Shown here: in pieces, positions 34,365 to 44,241 of the stretch
Numbering within the stretch: the stretch's first letter is position 1
Layout: every line of letters starts with the position of its first letter
Origin: Paraburkholderia sp. CNPSo 3272
Lineage (GTDB): Bacteria > Pseudomonadota > Gammaproteobacteria > Burkholderiales > Burkholderiaceae
DNA: 64,000 nt
NCBI RefSeq assembly: GCF_024206495.1
Contig: NZ_JAMBPQ010000029.1
Span: 1-64,000, forward strand
Direction: 5' to 3'
Translations under genes and position numbers: made by a program
The notes under the pieces: model-generated
Database searches by the model: none
What the model saw: the letters and a program-made list of their open reading frames with translations, nothing else
Told to the model about the DNA's origin: nothing

Positions 34365-37300
34365 AACGCGACCCCGCTACGCACGAGCCTGTGGCAACGA
34401 ACGTGCAGACCGTCACGCGAGACTCGACCGCGCACGATCCAAACCACGAGGAACGCGGCACGCAACGGCGCGGCAAGCCGTCGATGCTGTCCGACGACCC
34501 GCTCTGGTACAAGGACGCGATCATTTACCAGGTGCACGTGAAATCGTTCTTCGATGCGAACAACGATGGCGTGGGCGACTTCCCTGGCCTGCTCGCGAAG
34601 CTCGACTACATTGCCGGCCTCGGCGTCACGGCGATCTGGCTGTTGCCGTTCTACCCCTCGCCGCGCCGCGACGACGGCTACGACATCGCCGACTATCGCA
34701 ACGTGCACCCCGACTACGGCCAGCTCGCCGACGTGCGCCGCTTCATTCAGGAAGCGCATGCGCGCGGCATGCGCGTGATCACCGAACTGGTCATCAACCA
34801 TACCTCGGACCAGCATCCGTGGTTCCAGCGCGCGCGGCGCGCCAAGCCCGGCTCGAATCATCGCAACTACTACGTGTGGTCCGACACCGACCAGAAGTAC
34901 CAGGGCACGCGCATCATCTTCATCGACACGGAGCCGTCCAACTGGACGCACGACCCGGTGGCCGGCGCGTACTACTGGCACCGTTTCTATTCGCACCAGC
35001 CCGACCTGAACTTCGACAATCCGGCCGTGCTGCGCGAAGTGCTGCAGGTCATGCGCTTCTGGCTCGACATGGGCATAGACGGGCTGCGACTGGACGCCGT
35101 GCCGTATCTCGTCGAGCGTGAAGGCACGAACAACGAGAACCTGCCCGAAACACACGGCATTCTCAAACGGATCCGCGCGGCCATCGACGAGAACTACCCT
35201 AACCGCATGCTGCTGGCCGAAGCGAACCAGTGGCCGGAAGATGTGCAGGAGTACTTCGGCAACGAAGACGAATGCCACATGGCGTTCCACTTCCCGCTCA
35301 TGCCGCGCCTCTACATGGCGATTGCGAGCGAGGACCGCTTCCCGATTCTCGACATCATGAAGCAGACGCCTGACTTGCTGCCGAGCTGCCAGTGGGCGAT
35401 CTTCCTGCGCAATCACGACGAACTCACGCTCGAAATGGTGACGGACTCTGAGCGCGATTACCTCTGGAACACCTACGCGAGCGACCGGCGCGCGCGGCTG
35501 AACCTCGGCATTCGCCGGCGTCTCGCGCCGCTCATGGAGCGCGACCGCCGCCGCATCGAACTCATTAACTCGCTGCTGCTCTCGATGCCCGGCACGCCCG
35601 TGATCTATTACGGCGACGAACTCGGCATGGGCGACAACATTCACCTGGGCGACCGCGACGGCGTGCGCACGCCGATGCAGTGGTCGTCCGACCGTAATGG
35701 CGGCTTTTCGCGCGCCGACCCCGAACAGCTCGTCTTGCCGCCGCTCATGGGCTCGCTCTACGGCTACGACGCCATCAACGTCGAGGCGCAAAGCCGCGAT
35801 CCGCATTCGCTGCTCAACTGGACGCGCCGCATGCTCGCCACGCGTCGCGCAAAGCAGGCGTTCGGGCGCGGCACGATCCGCTTCCTGCGGCCCGCGAACC
35901 GCAAGATTCTCGCGTACCTGCGCGAAATGCCCGGCGAAGCGCCGATCCTGTGCGTGGCGAACCTGTCGCGCGCGCCGCAGGCGGTGGAGCTCGATCTTTC
36001 CGAATTCGCGGGCATGTCCCCCGTCGAAATGACGGCCGACTCCGTGTTTCCGGCCATCGGGCAGTTGCCCTATCTGCTGACTTTCCCGCCCTACGGCTTC
36101 CTGTGGTTCCTCCTGAGCGCCGGCCATCAACGGCCTTCGTGGAGCCAGCCGACCTCGGAGCAATTGCCCGAGTTCGTGACCGTGGTGATCCGCGAAGGGC
36201 AAACCGGTGCCACGCCCGAAAACGTGCGGCTGCTCGAATCGGAAGTGCTGCCTTCGTGGCTCTCGCGTCGCCGCTGGTTCGCCTCCAAGGACAAGCCGCT
36301 GCGCGCCGTACGCCTCGCGGCGCTCACGACGATTCACGGCGCGGGCTTCGCGTTCACGGAGATCGAGGCCGAGTTGGCGGATGGCACGAGCGAGCGCTAC
36401 GTCCTGCCGATCGCCATTACGTGGGGCACCGAAATCACTACGCCGCTGCACATTCAGCTCGCGCTCTCGCGCGTGCGGCGCGGCCGCACGGTGGGCTATC
36501 TCACGGATGCGTTCTCGCTGCCGTGGTTCGCCTACGGCGTGCTGCGCAAGCTGCGCGAGCGCGCCGCGGTGCCTACCGTGCAGCAGAGCACGATCCGCTT
36601 CGAGCCGACCGATCGACTCGACGAACTCGACCTTGGCGAGACGCCGGAGGTGCGCTGGCTCGCCGCTGAGCAGAGCAACAGCTCGCTCGTGATCGCGGAA
36701 ACCCTCGTGCTCAAAATCGTGCGCCGCCTGATGGCTGGCGTGCACCCCGAAGCGGAAATGAGCCGCTATCTAACGAAGCTCGGCTACGCGAACACCGCGC
36801 CGCTCTATGGCGAAGTGGTGCGCGTCGACCCCGCGGGCGTGCCGCATACGCTCATCATCGTGCAGGGATTCATCGACAATCAGGGCAACGCGTGGGACTG
36901 GGCGCTCGACTATCTGCGCCGCACGATCGACGAACTTGCGCTCGCGGTGGACGACGACACGAGCGCCGACCACGCGCACGAAGAAGAAGCCGTGCAGGGC
37001 TACTGCGCGGTGATCGGCGCCATCGGCAAGCGGCTGGGCGAACTTCACGCGTTGCTCTCGAGACCCAGCGACGACGAAGCCTTCGAGCCCGTTGCCGCGA
37101 CACCCGAGGACGTGCGCGCCTGGATAGCCGACGCGAAGACCATGCTCAACGAGGCGCTCGACATCGTCGCGCAGCATACGGGCGAAGACGAGCAAACGCT
37201 CGACCAGGACGCACGCGAGCTCGCGCGCAGCCTGATCGACCGGCGCAAGGCGCTCGTCGCGAAGATCGACGAACTCGTGCCGGACGACACCAAGGCCGCG

Positions 37301-37816
37301 CGCATCCGCATACACGGCGATTTCCACTTGGGCCAGGTCCTGCTTTCCCAAGGCGACGCGTATTTGATCGACTTCGAAGGCGAGCCCGCGCGAGCGCTCG
37401 ACTACCGGCGCGCCAAGGCCTCGCCGCTGCGCGACGTGGCGGGCCTGTTGCGCTCCCTCTCGTACGCGGGCGCCGCCGCGCAATCGACGCTCGAAAGCGC
37501 GCCGCAGCAAGTCGTCGATCGCAAGCGCGCCCTGTTCGAGCGCTTCCGCGGCTATGCGGCCGAAGCGTTCCTGAGCCAGTACCGCGCAGCCGTCGCCGAA
37601 GGACCGCTCACGCTCGTCAGCGCTTCGCACGAGCAGGCGCTGCTCGACCTGTTCCTGATCGAGAAGGCGGCCTACGAGATCCGCTACGAGGCGGCCAACC
37701 GGCCCACCTGGCTCGCACTGCCGGTACGCGGTCTCGCGGCGCTGGCGGCACGCGTGCTCGGACTCACGCCTACGCAGTCCACGCAATCGCATACCGGCGG
37801 AGGCGGCCATGGTTGA
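34361..37816 (+). CDS. treS: Trehalose synthase-maltokinase fusion (TreS-Mak/Pep2)
   Basis: This is an 1151-residue fusion. Residues about 50-590 are GH13 trehalose synthase, which isomerises trehalose and maltose, with nucleophile D245 (RLDAVPY), E287 (LLAEANQW) and D353 (RNHDE). Residues about 610-1140 are maltokinase: a PSWLSRRRWFASKDK cap start, ATP-binding lysine in VLKIVRR, catalytic HGDFHLGQ (D987) and IDFEGEP. The fusion turns trehalose into maltose and then into maltose-1-phosphate, the donor for GlgE, in one polypeptide. The first 45 residues are polar and poorly conserved. It starts inside the glgE stop (ATGA) and overlaps glgB by 8 bases. Confidence 0.95.
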   Translation: MKRDPATHEPVATNVQTVTRDSTAHDPNHEERGTQRRGKPSMLSDDPLWYKDAIIYQVHVKSFFDANNDGVGDFPGLLAKLDYIAGLGVTAIWLLPFYPSPRRDDGYDIADYRNVHPDYGQLADVRRFIQEAHARGMRVITELVINHTSDQHPWFQRARRAKPGSNHRNYYVWSDTDQKYQGTRIIFIDTEPSNWTHDPVAGAYYWHRFYSHQPDLNFDNPAVLREVLQVMRFWLDMGIDGLRLDAVPYLVEREGTNNENLPETHGILKRIRAAIDENYPNRMLLAEANQWPEDVQEYFGNEDECHMAFHFPLMPRLYMAIASEDRFPILDIMKQTPDLLPSCQWAIFLRNHDELTLEMVTDSERDYLWNTYASDRRARLNLGIRRRLAPLMERDRRRIELINSLLLSMPGTPVIYYGDELGMGDNIHLGDRDGVRTPMQWSSDRNGGFSRADPEQLVLPPLMGSLYGYDAINVEAQSRDPHSLLNWTRRMLATRRAKQAFGRGTIRFLRPANRKILAYLREMPGEAPILCVANLSRAPQAVELDLSEFAGMSPVEMTADSVFPAIGQLPYLLTFPPYGFLWFLLSAGHQRPSWSQPTSEQLPEFVTVVIREGQTGATPENVRLLESEVLPSWLSRRRWFASKDKPLRAVRLAALTTIHGAGFAFTEIEAELADGTSERYVLPIAITWGTEITTPLHIQLALSRVRRGRTVGYLTDAFSLPWFAYGVLRKLRERAAVPTVQQSTIRFEPTDRLDELDLGETPEVRWLAAEQSNSSLVIAETLVLKIVRRLMAGVHPEAEMSRYLTKLGYANTAPLYGEVVRVDPAGVPHTLIIVQGFIDNQGNAWDWALDYLRRTIDELALAVDDDTSADHAHEEEAVQGYCAVIGAIGKRLGELHALLSRPSDDEAFEPVAATPEDVRAWIADAKTMLNEALDIVAQHTGEDEQTLDQDARELARSLIDRRKALVAKIDELVPDDTKAARIRIHGDFHLGQVLLSQGDAYLIDFEGEPARALDYRRAKASPLRDVAGLLRSLSYAGAAAQSTLESAPQQVVDRKRALFERFRGYAAEAFLSQYRAAVAEGPLTLVSASHEQALLDLFLIEKAAYEIRYEAANRPTWLALPVRGLAALAARVLGLTPTQSTQSHTGGGGHG

Positions 37817-40025
37817 GCGCGCGGCCCAAGCCGGCCTGAATCCCCACGACGCCGACGCACTCGCCGGCGCGTACCACTCCGATCCTTTCTCCGTGCTCGG
37901 GCTGCACTGGGTGGACGGCGCCCCCTACGTGCGCGCCTGGCTGCCGAACGCCTCGGGCGCGAGCGTGGTGGCGCGCGACCGCGCCCACACGCTCGGCGAA
38001 CTCTCGCTCGTGCATCCCGCAGGACTCTACGCAGGGCCAATCGCGGAAGCGGTGCCCTACCGGCTCGTGGTCGACTGGCACGGCGTGAGTCAGGAAATCG
38101 AGGATACCTATTCATTCGGTCCGCACCTTTCTCACGAAGCGCTGGTGCGTCTCGCAGACGGCGACCCCTACGCCGTGCTCGAATGCCTCGGCGCGCGCCC
38201 CTTGACGTGGGATGGCGTACCCGGCGTGCGCTTCGCGGTCTGGGCGCCGAACGCGAAGCGCGTCTCCGTGGTGGGCGACTTCAATGCGTGGGACGGGCGG
38301 CGTCACCCCATGCGGCTGCGCCACGAAGCGGGCGTTTGGGAGCTTTTCATTCCGCGTGTGGCGCCCGGTGCCCGCTACAAGTACGAGATACTCGGCGCGC
38401 GCGGCGTCGTCCTGCCGCTCAAGGCCGACCCCTGCGCGCTGCAGACGGAATGCCCGCCGGGCACCGCTTCGATCGTCGCGCCCGTGGAAGCGATCGACCA
38501 CTACGCGTGGCGCGATCAGGAGTGGCTGCAAACGCGCGCCGAACGTCAAAACGCGCGCGCGCCCATGTCGGTCTACGAGGTGCATGCGCCTTCGTGGCTG
38601 CCCACGCAAGGCGCCGACGCCCCGGCGCCCGACTGGGGCGCCCTCGCCGAGCGCCTGATTCCCTACGCGCAGGGCATGGGCTTCACGCACATCGAATTGC
38701 TGCCCGTGGCGGAACATCCGTTTGGCGGCTCGTGGGGCTATCAGCCGCTCTCGCAGTTCGCCCCCACCGCGCGTCTTGGCGCGCCGGTGGACTTCGCGGC
38801 GTTCGTCGATCGCGCGCACGAAGCGGGGCTTGGGGTGATTCTCGACTGGGTGCCCGCGCACTTTCCAAACGACGCGCACGGTCTCATCGATTTCGACGGC
38901 ACGGCGCTCTACGAGCATGCCGACCCGCGCGAGGGCTATCACCCCGACTGGAACACGATGATCTACAACCTGGGACGCCGCGAGGTGAGCGCGTTCCTCA
39001 TCGCATCGGGCCTTGCGTGGCTCACGCGCTATCACGTCGATGCGCTGCGCGTGGACGCGGTCGCCTCCATGCTCTACCGCGACTATTCGCGCGCGCAAGG
39101 CGAGTGGGTGCCCAACATCTATGGCGGCCGCGAAAATCTCGAATCGATTGCGTTTCTCAAGCGCCTCAATCACGAAACGCAGTATGTTCCGCAACGCCCC
39201 GGCGTCATCACCATTGCTGAGGAATCCACAGCGTGGCCGGGCGTCACAGCGCGCCCCGAGGATGGCGGCCTCGGCTTCCAGTTCAAGTGGAACATGGGCT
39301 GGATGCACGACACACTGCACTTCATGCACGAAGACCCTGTGTATCGCCGCTATCACCATCACCTGATGACGTTCGCGATGGTCTACGCGTGGTCCGAACG
39401 CTTCGTGCTGCCGCTGTCACACGACGAAGTGGTACACGGCAAAGGGTCGCTGCTCGGCAAGATGCCGGGAGACCGCTGGCAGAAGTTCGCAAACCTGCGC
39501 GCGTATTTCGGCTTCATGTGGGCGCACCCCGGCAAGAAGCTGTTGTTCATGGGCGGCGAGTTCGGGCAGATGGCCGAGTTCGATCACGACGGCACGCCGC
39601 ACTGGAACCTGCTCGACGACCCGCTGCATCGCGGCGTGCAAACGCTCGTGCGCGACCTCAACCGTCTCTACGCGAGCGAGCCCGCGCTGTACACGCTCGA
39701 CTCGGAACCCGGCGGCTTCGAATGGCTGGTGTCCGACGACAACGAAAACAGTGTGCTCGCATGGCGCCGCGTGGACGGCTCGGGCCGCGAAATCGTGGTG
39801 ATCTGCAACTTCACGCCGGTGCCGCGCCACGGCTACCGCATCGGCATGCCCCAGCCGGGACAGTGGGAAGAAGCGCTCAACACCGACGCCGAAGTGTACG
39901 GCGGCTCGAACATCGGCAACGGGGGCCTCGTCACCACGGAGAGCGTGGTGAGCCACGGCAAGCCGCAGTCGGCCGCACTCGTCCTGCCGCCGCTCGGCAC
40001 GCTGATCCTGCGCCTGCGCCGCTAG
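37809..40025 (+). CDS. glgB: 1,4-alpha-glucan branching enzyme
   Basis: This is a 738-residue GH13 enzyme with the long N-terminal form: two beta-sandwich N-domains (N1 about 15-110, and the CBM48 about 130-235), barrel about 250-620, and C-terminal beta domain. Catalytic residues are D416 (ALRVDAV), E471 (IAEES) and D539 (LSHDE); their spacing parallels E. coli GlgB. It makes alpha-1,6 branches in the glucan polymerised by GlgE. The gene overlaps the 3' end of treS by 8 bases and is followed after 68 bases by glgX. Confidence 0.97.
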   Translation: MVERAAQAGLNPHDADALAGAYHSDPFSVLGLHWVDGAPYVRAWLPNASGASVVARDRAHTLGELSLVHPAGLYAGPIAEAVPYRLVVDWHGVSQEIEDTYSFGPHLSHEALVRLADGDPYAVLECLGARPLTWDGVPGVRFAVWAPNAKRVSVVGDFNAWDGRRHPMRLRHEAGVWELFIPRVAPGARYKYEILGARGVVLPLKADPCALQTECPPGTASIVAPVEAIDHYAWRDQEWLQTRAERQNARAPMSVYEVHAPSWLPTQGADAPAPDWGALAERLIPYAQGMGFTHIELLPVAEHPFGGSWGYQPLSQFAPTARLGAPVDFAAFVDRAHEAGLGVILDWVPAHFPNDAHGLIDFDGTALYEHADPREGYHPDWNTMIYNLGRREVSAFLIASGLAWLTRYHVDALRVDAVASMLYRDYSRAQGEWVPNIYGGRENLESIAFLKRLNHETQYVPQRPGVITIAEESTAWPGVTARPEDGGLGFQFKWNMGWMHDTLHFMHEDPVYRRYHHHLMTFAMVYAWSERFVLPLSHDEVVHGKGSLLGKMPGDRWQKFANLRAYFGFMWAHPGKKLLFMGGEFGQMAEFDHDGTPHWNLLDDPLHRGVQTLVRDLNRLYASEPALYTLDSEPGGFEWLVSDDNENSVLAWRRVDGSGREIVVICNFTPVPRHGYRIGMPQPGQWEEALNTDAEVYGGSNIGNGGLVTTESVVSHGKPQSAALVLPPLGTLILRLRR

Positions 40026-40093
40026 GCCGGCGCGGGGGCGGGATTTGATCAGGAACCCGATGCAAAACGAAGAACAACAGATGGAGCATCGTC

Positions 40094-42313
40094 ATGGCAA
40101 ACGGTCCGCCTGAGCGCCTGCTGACCGGCTCCCCCTGGCCGCTCGGGGCGACGTGGGACGGACTCGGCACCAACTTCGCCGCATTCTCGGCCCACGCCTG
40201 GCGCATCGAGCTGTGCCTCTTCGACCCCACCGGCCGCAAGGAGCGCATTCGCTACACCTTGCCCGAATGCACCGACGAGGTCTGGCACGGCTATCTGCCG
40301 GGCGCGCATCCCGGCACCGTCTACGGGCTGCGCGCGCATGGGCCCTATCAGCCGCATCTGGGGCACCGCTTCAATCCGCACAAGCTGCTGCTGGACCCTT
40401 ACGCGAAGCAGCTCATCGGCCAGTTCCGCTGGTCGGACACGCTCTATGGCTATCGCGCGCATTCGAACCGCGTGGATCTCTCGATCGACCGGCGCGATTC
40501 GGCACCCGCCATGCCCAAGTGCGTGGTCGTGAACGACAACTTCGACTGGTCGCGAGACAGGCGCCCCAATACACCGTGGGGCGACACCGTCATCTACGAG
40601 GCGCATCTGCGTGGGCTGACGATGCAGCGCCACGATTTGCGCACGCACATGCGCGGCACGTTCGCAGGGTTAGCCGCGCCGCGTTTCATCGAGCACCTGC
40701 ACAAGCTCGGCGTGACGGCCATCGAGATCCTGCCAGTGCAGGCGTTTCTCTCCGAGCGCTTTCTGATCGATCGCGGACTGCGCAACTACTGGGGCTACAA
40801 CTCCGCCGCGTTCTTCGCGCCCGAGCCCAGCTACCTCGTGGGCTACGACACCGACGAAATGCGCATTGCCGTGCGACAGCTTCATGCGGCGGGTATCGAA
40901 GTCATTCTAGACGTGGTCTACAACCACACCTGCGAAGGCGGCGAAATGGGCCCCACCGTCTCGTGGCGCGGCCTCGACAACGCCAGCTATTACCGCTGCG
41001 TGCCTGGGGACGAGCGCCACTTCATCAACGACACGGGCTGCGGCAACACGCTCGACCTGTCACATCCACGCGTGCTGCAGATGGTCGCCGACTCGCTGCG
41101 CCACTGGGTCACGTCATACGGCATCGACGGCTTTCGCTTCGACCTTGGCGTCACGCTCGGGCGCGAGCCCGCGGGCTTCGACCCGAACGGCGGCTTCTTC
41201 GACGTGCTGCGTCAGGACCCCGTGCTGTCGCAATGCAAGCTGATTTCCGAGCCGTGGGACGTGGGCCCGGGCGGCTATCAGCTTGGCAACCATCCCCCCG
41301 GCTTTTCCGAATGGAACGATCGCTTTCGCGACAGCGTGCGGCGCTACTGGCGCGGCGCGCCGGGCCAGCGCGCCGACCTCGCGGCGCGCCTGACCGGCAG
41401 TGCTGACCTGTTCGACAAACGCAAGCGCCGGCCCTGGGCGTCGATCAATTTCGTCACCTCGCACGACGGCTTCACGCTCGCCGACCTCGTTTCTTACGAG
41501 CGCAAGCATAACGAGGCGAACGGCGAGGAGAACCGCGACGGCCACAACGAAAACTGGAGCGCTAACTGGGGGGTGGAAGGCCCGACCGACGACCCCGCCA
41601 TCCTCGCCACGCGCGCGCGCGTGGGCCGCTCGATGATGGCCACGCTCCTCATCGCGCTCGGCACTCCCATGCTGCTCGCAGGCGACGAGGCCTGCCGCAC
41701 GCAGCGCGGCAACAACAACGCGTACTGCCAGGACAACGACATTTCGTGGTTCGACTGGGCGCTCGCCGAAACGCCCCAGGGCAAGGCCATGACGCGTTTC
41801 GCCGCGCGCGTGATCGCGCTGCGCCGCGAACATCCGCTGCTGCACGAAACGCGCTTTCTGTTCGGCGAGCGCGACCTGATGCCGGGCGTCCACGACATCG
41901 ACTGGTTCGACGAACGCGGCGAGTCGCTCTCGCCAGAGGCATGGCACGACCCGGAAGCGAGCGCATTCACCATGCGGCGCGCGGGAGCGGGACTCCACGG
42001 CCAAATGGAAGTATTGTTGATGATGCTGAACGCCTCGCAGGGCGCGGTGACGTTCGTCGCGCCCGCGCCGCGCATGGCATGGGAGGTGCTGCTCGATACC
42101 GCGCGCCCCGACGCGGCGCCCTACGCGCTGCCCGACACGACGTACGAGCTGGCAGCGCGCGCGCTCGCCGTGCTCTGCGCCCGTCCGGCGCGCGCCGACA
42201 CGCACCGGCCAGCGGCCGCGCGCGGCGACGCGCCCACGCCGGACCCGCGCCGCACGCCGGGCGCTTCCGGCTCGGGCGCCTCCGCCCGCCCGGACGAAGC
42301 CGCCGCTGGATAG
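40094..42313 (+). CDS. glgX: Glycogen debranching enzyme (isoamylase type)
   Basis: This is a 739-residue GH13 debranching enzyme. CBM48 is at about 10-110, then the barrel with YNHTCEGGE-GP, nucleophile D350 (RFDLGV), E386 (ISEPWD) and D458 (TSHDG). The C-terminal beta domain is followed by about 35 residues of Pro/Ala/Arg-rich tail that look unstructured. It removes alpha-1,6 branches, supplying linear chains for TreY and MalQ. It lies 68 bases after glgB and 26 bases before treZ. Confidence 0.95.
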   Translation: MANGPPERLLTGSPWPLGATWDGLGTNFAAFSAHAWRIELCLFDPTGRKERIRYTLPECTDEVWHGYLPGAHPGTVYGLRAHGPYQPHLGHRFNPHKLLLDPYAKQLIGQFRWSDTLYGYRAHSNRVDLSIDRRDSAPAMPKCVVVNDNFDWSRDRRPNTPWGDTVIYEAHLRGLTMQRHDLRTHMRGTFAGLAAPRFIEHLHKLGVTAIEILPVQAFLSERFLIDRGLRNYWGYNSAAFFAPEPSYLVGYDTDEMRIAVRQLHAAGIEVILDVVYNHTCEGGEMGPTVSWRGLDNASYYRCVPGDERHFINDTGCGNTLDLSHPRVLQMVADSLRHWVTSYGIDGFRFDLGVTLGREPAGFDPNGGFFDVLRQDPVLSQCKLISEPWDVGPGGYQLGNHPPGFSEWNDRFRDSVRRYWRGAPGQRADLAARLTGSADLFDKRKRRPWASINFVTSHDGFTLADLVSYERKHNEANGEENRDGHNENWSANWGVEGPTDDPAILATRARVGRSMMATLLIALGTPMLLAGDEACRTQRGNNNAYCQDNDISWFDWALAETPQGKAMTRFAARVIALRREHPLLHETRFLFGERDLMPGVHDIDWFDERGESLSPEAWHDPEASAFTMRRAGAGLHGQMEVLLMMLNASQGAVTFVAPAPRMAWEVLLDTARPDAAPYALPDTTYELAARALAVLCARPARADTHRPAAARGDAPTPDPRRTPGASGSGASARPDEAAAG

Positions 42314-42339
42314 GAACAGGACGCAACGAGGAATCCACC

Positions 42340-44241
42340 ATGTCCCCGCTTTCGCACCATCCGCACACCCGCCAGTACATGTATTGCCTGCCGTTCGGCG
42401 CACAGCTGACCGGCGCGGCGCAGGCGCAGCCGCATACGCGCTTTCGCTTCTGGGCGCCGTCGTGTCAAACGGTGCAGGTCGTGTTCGAGAACGTAAGAGA
42501 CGCACCGCCGCTCGACATGACGCCGAGCGGCAACGGCTGGTTCGAAGCGCAGGCGCCGTGCGGGCCGGGCACGCTGTACCGCTACCGCATCGACGGCCAG
42601 CAACACGTACCTGACCCCGCATCGCGCTTCCAGCCGCAGGGCGTGCACGGGCCGAGCGAAGTGCTCGACCCGCGCGCGTACGCCTGGCAGCATGCGCACT
42701 GGCAGGGACGCCCCTGGGAAGACACCGTGATCTACGAGCTGCACGTGGGAGCGCTGGGCGGATATCAGGGTGTAATGAAACGTCTGCCCGCGCTCGCGGC
42801 GCTCGGCGTGACGGCCGTCGAACTCATGCCGCTCAACGACTATCCGGGCGAGCGCGGCTGGGGTTACGACGTCGTGCTGCCTTACGCGCCGCACGCGGCC
42901 TATGGCAGTCCTGACGAACTCAAAGCGCTCGTCGATGCCGCGCATGGGCTGGGGCTGCAGATGTTCATCGACGTCGTGTACAACCACTTCGGCCCCGACG
43001 GCAACTGGCTCGGCCTCTACGCCAAGCCGTTTTTCCGCCAGGACGTGAAGACGCCGTGGGGCGAAGCGTTCGACTTCGACCGCTTCGAAGTGCGCGACTA
43101 TTACTGCGACAACGCGCTTTACTGGCTCATGGAATATCGCTTCGACGGTCTGCGCATTGACGCTGCGCACGCGATCGGCAACACCGCCTGGCTGCGCGAA
43201 CTGGCCGACCATGTGAAGGCGCGCGTGGAGCCCGGCCGGCATGTGCACCTCGTGCTCGAAAACGAGCACAACGAAGCCAATCTGCTCGAATCGCATTTCA
43301 GCGCGCAATGGAACGACGACGCGCATCACTGCTTTCACGTGCTGCTGACCGGCGAGTCGGAAGGCTACTATCGCGCTTTCCAGGATTCGCCCATCGGCAA
43401 GCTTTCACGCGTGCTCGGCGAAGGCTTCGCTTACCAGGGCGACCCGTCGCCCGTGCACGGGGGCAAGCCGCGCGGCGAACCGAGCGCGCATCTGCCGCCC
43501 ACCGCATTCGTGATGTTCTTGCAGAACCACGACCAGATCGGCAACCGCGCAATGGGCGACCGGCTGCGCACGCTGGCCGACGACGACGCCCTGCGCGCCG
43601 CCACGGCAGTGTTGCTGCTGTCGCCGCAGATTCCGCTGCTCTTCATGGAAGAGGAATACGGCTCGACGCAGCCGTTTCAGTTCTTTACCGCCTTCACCGG
43701 CCAGCTCGCCGATGCGGTGCGTGAAGGCCGCCGTCGCGAATTCAAGGCGTTCGGCGCGTTTAGCGACGAAGCGAGCCGCGCGCGCATCCCCGATCCGAAC
43801 GATCTGCAGACCTTCGTGAATTCGTCGCCGCTGGCCGACGCGCCGCTCAGCGGCGAAAGGCTCGAATGGATGCATTTCTACAAGTCGGCGCTCTGCGTGC
43901 GGGCGCATTTGCTGATGCCGCGCCTGCGCCACGTACGCGCGCTCGGCGCGACCGTGATTGCCGACGACGCCGCGAACGGCCTCGCCGCGCTCGTCGCGCG
44001 CTGGCGCCTCGACGATGGCGAAACGCTCACGATCGCGCTGAACCTCGGCCGCGACGGCGTGCCGCTCGATCCCCAGCCCGAGGGCATGGTGATCTTCGAA
44101 ACGCCGCCGCGTGCGCGCGACCATGCCGACAACGGCGTGCTGCCCGAGAGCGCGTGCATTGCATGGCTCACTGGCAACGTGCCCGAGTATTCGAGCGAAC
44201 ACGACGCGCGCATCGTGCATCGCGAGGAGCCCAACGCATGA
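42340..44241 (+). CDS. treZ: Malto-oligosyltrehalose trehalohydrolase
   Basis: About 633 residues. An N-terminal CBM48-like domain (about 20-115) precedes the GH13 barrel with nucleophile D274 (RIDAAH), E307 (VLENEHNE) and D398 (LQNHDQIGN). The ENEHNEA and NHDQIGNRA motifs are diagnostic for TreZ. It releases trehalose from the maltooligosyltrehalose made by TreY. The frame opens far upstream inside glgX, but the ATG at 42340 follows ACGAGGAATCCACC. It overlaps malQ by 4 bases. Confidence 0.95.
   Translation: MSPLSHHPHTRQYMYCLPFGAQLTGAAQAQPHTRFRFWAPSCQTVQVVFENVRDAPPLDMTPSGNGWFEAQAPCGPGTLYRYRIDGQQHVPDPASRFQPQGVHGPSEVLDPRAYAWQHAHWQGRPWEDTVIYELHVGALGGYQGVMKRLPALAALGVTAVELMPLNDYPGERGWGYDVVLPYAPHAAYGSPDELKALVDAAHGLGLQMFIDVVYNHFGPDGNWLGLYAKPFFRQDVKTPWGEAFDFDRFEVRDYYCDNALYWLMEYRFDGLRIDAAHAIGNTAWLRELADHVKARVEPGRHVHLVLENEHNEANLLESHFSAQWNDDAHHCFHVLLTGESEGYYRAFQDSPIGKLSRVLGEGFAYQGDPSPVHGGKPRGEPSAHLPPTAFVMFLQNHDQIGNRAMGDRLRTLADDDALRAATAVLLLSPQIPLLFMEEEYGSTQPFQFFTAFTGQLADAVREGRRREFKAFGAFSDEASRARIPDPNDLQTFVNSSPLADAPLSGERLEWMHFYKSALCVRAHLLMPRLRHVRALGATVIADDAANGLAALVARWRLDDGETLTIALNLGRDGVPLDPQPEGMVIFETPPRARDHADNGVLPESACIAWLTGNVPEYSSEHDARIVHREEPNA

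Noticed and set aside
33869..36745. 958-codon open frame opposite glgE and treS
   Set aside because: It spans two real genes on the other strand and has no recognisable domain.
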